Shown piece after piece: positions 42,090-48,078 of a DNA stretch of 48,078 nt. The position numbers were made by a program, and so were the translations under genes. The first letter of the stretch is position 1, and every line of letters starts with the position of its first letter. The stretch is from Candidatus Bathyarchaeota archaeon (GTDB lineage Archaea; Thermoproteota; Bathyarchaeia; Bathyarchaeales; SOJC01), in the NCBI GenBank assembly GCA_029882535.1, contig JAOUKM010000009.1, forward strand, positions 1 through 48,078. The letters run 5' to 3'. The notes under the pieces were generated by a model, which was not told the origin of the DNA, made no database searches, and saw only the letters and a list, made by a program, of their open reading frames with translations.

Positions 42090-42191
42090 GCGCAGAAGTG
42101 AAACTCTGCACATATATACGCGTCCGAAATTGTCTTCTAGAGTTATCTTCCGTCTTGTTTTTAATAGAATGATAATGCAGTGTTGAATGGT

Positions 42192-42215
42192 GTGCGTTGA
42201 AATATCGATGCGCAC
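42192..42215 (+). repeat. GTGCG/CGCAC inverted repeat before the GT2 gene
   Basis: GTGCG (42192-42196) and CGCAC (42211-42215) are arms with a 14-nt loop in the 289-nt gap before the GT2 gene, the same arms as at 24693-24713. The TATA-like ACTTAAAAGC of the GT2 gene follows at 42306-42315, with TTGGAGAAGAGAAG before ATG 42379. Confidence 0.4.
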
Positions 42216-42378
42216 GCTATGATAAATCTACATCGTTGCTAAGAATCGTTGATTCAAAACTCTCTCTTTAGATACATGCACAGTCCACGAACTGAAACTG
42301 CAAAGACTTAAAAGCCAATTACCTGATAATAGAGAAACCCTAAACATTAGAGAACAATACGTATTTGGAGAAGAGAAG

Positions 42379-43173
42379 ATGAAATGTCTTGTAATGCTTC
42401 CTTGTCACAATGAGGAACAAAACCTTGAAAGGCTAATTTCATCTCTCCATGAAGCCTTGCACACTCACATGCCATACCAGATTATAGCAGTCAATGACGG
42501 CAGTACTGATGGAACAAGCGGAATTCTCTATAACCTTTCGGAAAAATATCCAATCATGGTGGCGGAGCATAAAAGCAACGGTGGCTTAGCCTCTGCCTTT
42601 CGAACGGGCTTAAGGTTGGCAATGGAACATGCCTCAGCGGAAGATTTGATCGTTACAATGGATGCTGACAATACGCATGACCCCAAATACATCACACGCT
42701 TAGCCGAGGAAGCTTGGAGGTCGGGAGTTGTAATAAGTTCGCGTTATGCAAAGGGCGGCAGGCAGCTTCACGTTCCTAGTTATCGCGTAGTATTGAGCAG
42801 AATTATTAACTTTCTTATTAGAACACTCACGAGGATACCTGTCCATGACGCCACCAGCGGATACAGATGTTATAAAGCTTCAATCCTCAAGAAGACCATG
42901 CGAATATTCGGGAAAAAATTTATTGAATCCAAAGGGTTTGAGGTTTCTTGCGAAATTCTGCTGAAAACGTACTGGTGCAGTGGGTCTGTAGGAGAAGTTC
43001 CGAACACCTTGGATTACAGTAAGAAGGTGGGGAGAAGCAAGATAAGGATTATGCCCACGATATTCAGTTATATTATACTTCTCGGGAAAGCAATCTTGTG
43101 GAAATCTTTAGGAGCACCTAGCTGTGAGACTCGCTATTCTCTACAGTCATCTAAGAGAATTCGGTGGGGTTGA
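42379..43173 (+). CDS. GT2-family glycosyltransferase (polyprenyl-phosphate sugar synthase-like)
   Basis: 264 aa, GT-A fold. MLPCHNEEQNLERLISSL, AVNDGSTDGTSGIL near residue 37, VTMDADNTHDPKYI (DxD near 94) and SGYRCYKASIL, the pattern of dolichol-phosphate mannose/glucose synthases. Such enzymes load lipid-phosphate with a sugar, which GT-C enzymes such as its upstream neighbour then use; this pairing is inference. Only one hydrophobic stretch near the C-terminus (IMPTIFSYIILLGKAILW). The last 50 nt overlap the next GT4 gene, whose GTG start lies within it. Confidence 0.88.
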   Translation: MKCLVMLPCHNEEQNLERLISSLHEALHTHMPYQIIAVNDGSTDGTSGILYNLSEKYPIMVAEHKSNGGLASAFRTGLRLAMEHASAEDLIVTMDADNTHDPKYITRLAEEAWRSGVVISSRYAKGGRQLHVPSYRVVLSRIINFLIRTLTRIPVHDATSGYRCYKASILKKTMRIFGKKFIESKGFEVSCEILLKTYWCSGSVGEVPNTLDYSKKVGRSKIRIMPTIFSYIILLGKAILWKSLGAPSCETRYSLQSSKRIRWG

Positions 43174-44332
43174 AAGGGTAGTTCTGAAACAGGCTGAACT
43201 CCTTCGAGGTCAAGGGCACGAAGTCACTTGTCTTTTCGCTTATGTTGATACAAAAAGGTTCACCGAATATGTGAAGGACAAGGTCACAATTCAAAGTTAT
43301 TTCAACCCTTTCATACCAAACAACGAGACTCTGAGAGTTGTCCTTTCCCTTCCATTTGCTCCTTTAATATCACCAGCTTTCAAAGGCATGAATCTACTGA
43401 TCTGCCATGGGTATGGACCAGCACCCTGGATCGGTTACAACATAAAACTAATCAACGGAATAAATTACCTAACCTACGTCCACAGCATACCACGCTTTCT
43501 ATATCTCGGATCTAAGGAGAGGAGACTTTGGAGACAGGATCCTACTAGGAGAAGAATCTTTAGTCTCGGAAGGTTCTCTTTCCCCCTGATAGCCAAAATC
43601 GATCGGATGAGTGTCATAAACTCGAAACACGTTTTTGCAAACAGCCATTACACAGCGGGTCAAATCAGGAAAATATACGGAAGCAAAGCTTCTGTGTGCT
43701 ATCCCCCCGTTGACACAAAACTGTTCAAACTAATCAACGACAAGAGTCTCATCGACGAAGTCTGTTCAAGATATCGCGTCTCCAAACCTATTGTTCTCTC
43801 TACGGGCAGGATCATTCCCTTGAGAAAGCTGGAGTGGTTGATTCACGCAATGAAGTACATCGTAAAGATTTTCCCATCAGCCACCCTAGCTATCACTGGA
43901 GAAGTGTCTGCAAACAATGCGGACTACGTACGCACATTGGTAAGAGTGGCACATTCCTTGGGTGTTGAAAAAAGTGTGAGACTTCTAGGTTTTGTCCCAA
44001 ATGATGAATTGGTGAAGCTGTACAACACTGCAGACGTATATGTCCACTCATGTCCCCATGAGGCTTTCGGCTTGAGTCCTGTAGAGGCTATGGCTTGTGG
44101 AACGCCTGCAGTTGTATGGGATGATGGAGCGGGCCCATGTGAAACTGTCATCAATGGGAGAACAGGGTTTAGAGCCAGACCTTATGACGTTGAAGATTTC
44201 GCTGAAAAGATAATGAAGATTTTCGACATGGATAACCAGACAGTGAGCAAGTTTTCTTCGGAGTATGTACAAAGGAATTTTTCATGTGAAAAACATTTGG
44301 AACTGCTAAACAAAGCTATAGGAAAACTCTAA
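43124..44332 (+). CDS. GT4-family glycosyltransferase (Alg2/Alg11-like)
   Basis: 402 aa, GT-B fold. The N-terminal LYSHLREFGGVERVVLKQAELL has the GG-V-E-R motif of Alg2/Alg11-like mannosyltransferases. VFANSHYTAGQIRKIYG, VCYPPVDTKLF, ILSTGR-like VLSTGRIIPLRKLEWLI and EAFGLSPVEAMACGTP near 312 follow. The N-terminal similarity suggests a lipid-linked glycan acceptor. The start is GTG 43124 with AGGAG about 10 nt upstream. The 50-nt overlap with the GT2 gene shows coupling. Confidence 0.9.
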   Translation: MRLAILYSHLREFGGVERVVLKQAELLRGQGHEVTCLFAYVDTKRFTEYVKDKVTIQSYFNPFIPNNETLRVVLSLPFAPLISPAFKGMNLLICHGYGPAPWIGYNIKLINGINYLTYVHSIPRFLYLGSKERRLWRQDPTRRRIFSLGRFSFPLIAKIDRMSVINSKHVFANSHYTAGQIRKIYGSKASVCYPPVDTKLFKLINDKSLIDEVCSRYRVSKPIVLSTGRIIPLRKLEWLIHAMKYIVKIFPSATLAITGEVSANNADYVRTLVRVAHSLGVEKSVRLLGFVPNDELVKLYNTADVYVHSCPHEAFGLSPVEAMACGTPAVVWDDGAGPCETVINGRTGFRARPYDVEDFAEKIMKIFDMDNQTVSKFSSEYVQRNFSCEKHLELLNKAIGKL

Positions 44333-44448
44333 AGAAGCTTAAGCAAAGCAAAAAACGTCATGGGAACAAAGCTTGTACAATTCACACACATACTCTCAAA
44401 AGGATTTTAGTTTGAATTAGACTATACTCTTTTAGGAAGGATCATACC

Positions 44449-45657
44449 ATGCGCATCTTCAGTGTGTTTTTCCATCCAGATCCGTCTATAAGTGCTGTAG
44501 GTGGAGCTGAGAAAAGGTTTGTTGAAACCTTGAGGATCTTAAAGAAGCAAAAGGAGATTGAGGTAACCGTTATAGAGCCAAAGCCTTCTCTGTTAGCTGG
44601 ATTTGGAGTTTGCTGCGAAGAACACGAGGTCTCCAACCCTATTTCTGCTCTCAGGGGTGGATGGCCGGGTATTTATGTTGGTTGGATCGTGTGGAGTGTG
44701 AGAGCATTTTTCAGATGTTTGCGAATAATTCGGGGTCAAAAATATGATGTAGTGCTCGCCCCAAACAGTACAGTACCCAATCTCATTCCCGCCTACTTCG
44801 CCCATCACGTGTCCCACCTGCCGTTATGCGTCGTCATCCATCACATAGACATTATCTCGACCGATGCATCTCCGAGTTTCTTAACGGTTTATCATACGTA
44901 TAGGAAGACAGGTTTTGGCAAGTCCACTTCTTTCTTTAAAGCCTTGGCATTCCTTGTAATTCTCGCAGTGTTAAGGCGTTGCGATGTCTGCATAACGGTT
45001 TCGAATTCCACAGCAAGAGCCCTAGTAAACAATGGAGTACCTGAGGAGAGGATTTACGTAAGTGGGAATGGCGTCGACATGAAGTATATTGATAGCTTCA
45101 AGTTTGAGGGCATAAAATCCTATGGCGGGGTCTTCGTTGGCAGGATCAGCAAGGAGAAAGGCGTCTTTGACTTAGTTGCCGCTTGGCGTAAAATTGTCGA
45201 TGTGAAAAACGACGCTCAACTTCTTTTTATCGGTAGTGGACCGGACATTAACGCGGTTAGGCGTACAGTTGAAGAGCTCGGTCTGGAGAGGAATATTGTA
45301 GTCAAGGGTCGTTGCGTCGACAGGGAGATGTACACCTTGATGAAGGCGAGTAAAGTGTTCGTTTTTCCAAGCTCGTTTGAAGGTTGGGGCTTAGCTGTTG
45401 CCGAGGCTCTGGCATGTGGTTTACCTGTTGTATGTTATGATATACCCGCTCTACGGGAGGTTTTCGGCAAATGTCGCAGCGTTTTTCTTGTACCAGCAGG
45501 AGATTTCGAGAAACTTGCAGTGACCGTCTTAGAAGTTCTTAACATGAATCAAACAAAGGAGCTAACTGAAGCCTCGAGAATGTGTGTTAAACATTTAAAT
45601 TGGGAGATGGTCGCGTTGAGAGATTTGCAGATATTGAACTCTTGTTGCCATCATTGA
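44449..45657 (+). CDS. GT4-family glycosyltransferase
   Basis: 402 aa, GT-B fold. The N-terminal FFHPDPSISAVGGAEKRFVETL is the sugar-acceptor loop; VCITVSNSTARALVNNGVPEERIYVSGNGVD, GVFVGRISKEKGVFDLVAAW, LLFIGSGPD and EGWGLAVAEALACGLP (near 310) form the donor half. A hydrophobic segment AFLVILAVLRRC near 170 could contact the membrane. It has its own 116-nt upstream gap after the previous GT4. Right after its stop an imperfect GCGCGCACG hairpin begins. Donor unknown. Confidence 0.9.
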   Translation: MRIFSVFFHPDPSISAVGGAEKRFVETLRILKKQKEIEVTVIEPKPSLLAGFGVCCEEHEVSNPISALRGGWPGIYVGWIVWSVRAFFRCLRIIRGQKYDVVLAPNSTVPNLIPAYFAHHVSHLPLCVVIHHIDIISTDASPSFLTVYHTYRKTGFGKSTSFFKALAFLVILAVLRRCDVCITVSNSTARALVNNGVPEERIYVSGNGVDMKYIDSFKFEGIKSYGGVFVGRISKEKGVFDLVAAWRKIVDVKNDAQLLFIGSGPDINAVRRTVEELGLERNIVVKGRCVDREMYTLMKASKVFVFPSSFEGWGLAVAEALACGLPVVCYDIPALREVFGKCRSVFLVPAGDFEKLAVTVLEVLNMNQTKELTEASRMCVKHLNWEMVALRDLQILNSCCHH

Positions 45658-45658
45658 T

Positions 45659-45685
45659 GCGCGCACGACTTTTCCGTGTCCGCGC
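45659..45685 (+). repeat. Bulged GCGCGCACG hairpin after the GT4 stop
   Basis: GCGCGCACG (45659-45667) pairs with CGTG-TC-CGCGC (45675-45685), giving a nine-pair stem with a TC bulge, two nt after the stop codon. It may act as a transcript-end structure and belongs to the recurring GCGC-alternating elements. Confidence 0.45.
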
Positions 45686-45785
45686 TCTTTCATGCATGAT
45701 TATCTAATTCGATGCTCATTTAGGATTTTCCTGTATCATTTATGGAAGATTGATCTAGAAAAAAACACTACAAATTTTTTATTCC

Positions 45786-45829
45786 CACCTAAGTATAGGT
45801 AGCACACGGAAAAAATAAAGAAAGAGGAG
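45786..45829 (+). promoter_or_regulatory. Promoter/leader of the VWA surface-protein gene
   Basis: A TATA-like AATTTTTTA (45773-45781) precedes the palindrome ACCTA-AGTA-TAGGT (45786-45799) near the expected transcription start; a strong AAGAGGAG (45822-45829) stands 8 nt before TTG 45838. The palindrome may be an operator. The strong ribosome site fits a highly made surface protein. Confidence 0.4.
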
Positions 45830-45837
45830 AAAAAGAA

Positions 45838-48078
45838 TTGACAAAAAGACTAGTTGGAATAGCTGTTTCTCTGATAATCGTTATAATGATGAGTACATTT
45901 ATCCCAACGCTTGCGATTGTAGAAACCGGAAAACACGATGACGATTGGTATATGACTGTTAATGGTGTTTTGGACAGTGACTACTACACGCTCTATCCCT
46001 ACGACGAACCACCTTTCGAGTCTTTAAACATCGGCTTCTCCAAATACGGGGAACTCATCGGTTCTGATCCTTCAGAGCCTCCAGATGATGTTCCTCCCGC
46101 AACCGCGGATGGGTGGACGGGCTTGGAACTGGGTGGACTCGACCCCTTCGCCAACCCTGGCGTGCCAATGGACCGATGGATCAACGGATGGATGATAGAC
46201 ATCGAATACATCCACACTTCGCCAGTCATCGACCCAGACAGACACGTCTGGGCAATGGCATTGTTCTCTGACGGCGGCGCTTGGGGATACGACTGGATAC
46301 AAACAACCAGCCCAGAACTGGAACCACACGGTGGCAGAAAAACCAACACAAGGGTTGTTACGGATGACATCAGAGTCATCTACGACGGTCCAAGAAGATT
46401 TGTTGCCCAGATGACGAATCACATCTGGGACCAAGAACCAGGGCTCCCAGACTGGCCTGTCCTTGACGTGATCATTACAATCGACTTTAACAAGGTTAAG
46501 CACCAAGTAAAGTTGCTCAAGGACATAAAGCTCACCATACCATCCAAGGATCTCAAAGGACGGATGAACGTAGAGTTCAGCGAACGCGAAGAATGGGATC
46601 TCGGACCAGCGCCAAGCTTCTACAGCTACGCCCACTTCTACGAGGAAGAACTGGAAACCTGCTATGGATCGGAGTGGCACTTGGCAGATGAGATACTGCG
46701 ACACTATGAAGGCTTCAGATATGGAGACAACGGAGTGACGTATGCCTTGCAAAGTTTCATTCCGCCTTTGCCAAAATTACCTGTAGCCGAAGGCTACATT
46801 AAAGTCTACGTTGACGGAGTACTAATGAGACGCCCATCAGACTACAACGTTGACTATCAAAGTGGCATGATCAATTTCACCGACGTAGTCACCCCCTCGG
46901 AAAAGATCGAAGTAGTATGCAAATACGTTGACAAACCTGAATTTCCACACCTCTACGACCTCGCCCAGTTCATCTCTGCAGACATGCAATACGTGGGATG
47001 GTCAGCTTACTGGCCAGTCCTGTCCCAATACACCGTTGACGGCTGGGACCAAGCACTCGATAAACTCATAAACACGAAAATCCCCGATGGCGCAAGCGAA
47101 CCGTTCATACCCTTCATGATCGCTCAATGGGACTTCCTGCTAGACCCTGCAGACATACCGCAATACAGATGCGTGGACGTCAAAGGAGTCACATACTACC
47201 ACAACGCCATAGACGAGCAAATGGGACCTGCAAACCCAACTAATATGGACGCCCACAACATAATTGACGCAGAAGTCATGTACCAACTCGACGAGATCTT
47301 CAATCCGTTTGACCTGAGACAAGCAGCTCACAAGGAAACAATGAGATGGGTAGAATTCTTCACAGGAAATGGAGTGACAACAACATTCTGGCTTGACAAC
47401 GCTCCAATCGTGTGGGACAGCTTCTGGGAATACTGCACGTTCCCCGAGAGAGTGCTAGTAAACGGCGACCTTAAACATAGAGACTACCCACAGTACCAGT
47501 GGGAGATAGGCATAAACATCCATAGAGAATACGACCTCCTAATGGCTCCCGACGGTTCGGGCGCGATAAGCTTCTACACGCCTCCACCTAGCGGCGCGGT
47601 GATAAAAGTACTGTACTCCACTAAGGAAACAATTGTCCCCGTAGGTGGATTGGTACAATTGGGACTCACCCTTGACAGCTCCGGAAGTATCAGTTCCGGT
47701 GATTTTGCTATCATGCTTAGCGGTACCGCAGAAGCCGTGCGGAGCAACTTGCCCCACGACGGAACAGTGGAACTAACTGTGGTTCAGTTCGGCACCGTAG
47801 CGAGTCTAGAAGTCGCTCCATCTGTGATCACCGAAGCCAACTTTGAGGCCGTGGCGACTGCGATTGAGGGCATAGTTAAGTATGGCGGCAACACCGCTAT
47901 GGCTGCTGGCCTCAACCTGACATGGTTCGAAATGAAAAACTCGCCAAACGCCGCAGTAGCCATGAAGCAAATAATCAACTTAGCCACCGACGGACAGCCC
48001 AACATTCTGCTGCCGGTCAACTTTACCACTGGCGATGCTCACGACGACGTTACGTTGGTTCGTAACAATGCGGCAGGC
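45838..48078 (+). CDS. Secreted VWA-domain surface protein, 3' end beyond the window
   Basis: An open frame of 747 codons from TTG 45838 to the window edge. A signal peptide covers about residues 1-29 (KRLVGIAVSLIIVIMMSTFIPTLA). The next 550 residues contain IGFSKYGELI (64-73), YDGPRRFVAQMTNHIW, VGWSAYWPVLSQYTVDGWDQ and IFNPFDLRQAAHKETMRW, each paralleled in the acyltransferase-fusion ectodomain. From about 605 a von Willebrand A domain begins: the MIDAS LDSSGSIS (Asp near 613), the Thr in GGNTAMAAG near 684 and the Asp in ATDGQPN near 718, so metal-dependent ligand binding is likely. Minus-strand frames here are shadows. It may be an S-layer or adhesion protein. Confidence 0.85.
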   Translation, partial: MTKRLVGIAVSLIIVIMMSTFIPTLAIVETGKHDDDWYMTVNGVLDSDYYTLYPYDEPPFESLNIGFSKYGELIGSDPSEPPDDVPPATADGWTGLELGGLDPFANPGVPMDRWINGWMIDIEYIHTSPVIDPDRHVWAMALFSDGGAWGYDWIQTTSPELEPHGGRKTNTRVVTDDIRVIYDGPRRFVAQMTNHIWDQEPGLPDWPVLDVIITIDFNKVKHQVKLLKDIKLTIPSKDLKGRMNVEFSEREEWDLGPAPSFYSYAHFYEEELETCYGSEWHLADEILRHYEGFRYGDNGVTYALQSFIPPLPKLPVAEGYIKVYVDGVLMRRPSDYNVDYQSGMINFTDVVTPSEKIEVVCKYVDKPEFPHLYDLAQFISADMQYVGWSAYWPVLSQYTVDGWDQALDKLINTKIPDGASEPFIPFMIAQWDFLLDPADIPQYRCVDVKGVTYYHNAIDEQMGPANPTNMDAHNIIDAEVMYQLDEIFNPFDLRQAAHKETMRWVEFFTGNGVTTTFWLDNAPIVWDSFWEYCTFPERVLVNGDLKHRDYPQYQWEIGINIHREYDLLMAPDGSGAISFYTPPPSGAVIKVLYSTKETIVPVGGLVQLGLTLDSSGSISSGDFAIMLSGTAEAVRSNLPHDGTVELTVVQFGTVASLEVAPSVITEANFEAVATAIEGIVKYGGNTAMAAGLNLTWFEMKNSPNAAVAMKQIINLATDGQPNILLPVNFTTGDAHDDVTLVRNNAAG

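Noticed and set aside
35735-45685. CRISPR-like spacing of GC-alternating elements
   Set aside because: The elements are short, unevenly spaced and inside or between genes; there is no repeat-spacer regularity and no cas gene.
46072-46752. 226-aa minus-strand open frame near the right edge
   Set aside because: It is antisense to the long plus-strand VWA-protein frame, which has a signal peptide, an SD and recognised domains.

Overview
The window is archaeal. It carries sn-glycerol-1-phosphate dehydrogenase (the archaeal lipid-stereochemistry enzyme), a group II chaperonin (thermosome) subunit, a proteasome beta subunit next to a KH-MBL-beta-CASP factor (aCPSF1/FttA), an archaeal SepF, and TATA-type promoters 25-60 nt upstream of starts that are often TTG or GTG. 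The gene mix looks like a TACK-type lineage such as Bathyarchaeia. That placement is inference only; no rRNA, tRNA or other marker allows a firm assignment.

Region 1 (about 1-24.3 kb) is mostly housekeeping on both strands: PyrE and a UlaG-like MBL hydrolase, a LarA-like racemase, two GNAT acetyltransferases, an AEC carrier, a PP-loop tRNA-thiolation-like enzyme, a divergent proteasome alpha-like protein with an N-terminal ribbon-helix-helix domain, an AbrB/CYTH pair, a three-gene membrane-protein operon, an MBL/beta-CASP nuclease, SepF, the psmB-aCPSF1 pair, G1P dehydrogenase, an FKBP isomerase, the thermosome, several small membrane proteins, a Nfo/AP-endonuclease-family TIM barrel and two tandem MoeA paralogues.

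Region 2 (about 24.7-48 kb) is a cell-surface glycan and surface-protein island. It holds a 1031-residue secreted polysaccharide deacetylase with repeated CarboxypepD-reg/CARDB modules, four GT4 and one GT2 glycosyltransferases, a second cytoplasmic polysaccharide deacetylase, two class I methyltransferases plus an FkbM methyltransferase, a DUF1624-like membrane acyltransferase fused to a large ectodomain, an anchored exoprotein, a 1181-residue GT-C-like membrane protein with lectin-like domains, and at the right edge the start of a secreted VWA-containing protein. The ectodomains of the acyltransferase, the 581-aa exoprotein and the VWA protein share motifs. This suggests one family of surface-layer modules made together with the enzymes that decorate them.

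Unusual items are the RHH-proteasome alpha fusion, a G-free tract of about 230 nt at the left edge, an A/C-skewed membrane gene near 20 kb, recurring TGCGCGCA-like alternating elements at transcription-unit edges (also intruding into the 5' parts of two coding regions), and shared surface modules across three very different proteins. I saw no CRISPR array, insertion sequence, rRNA or tRNA.
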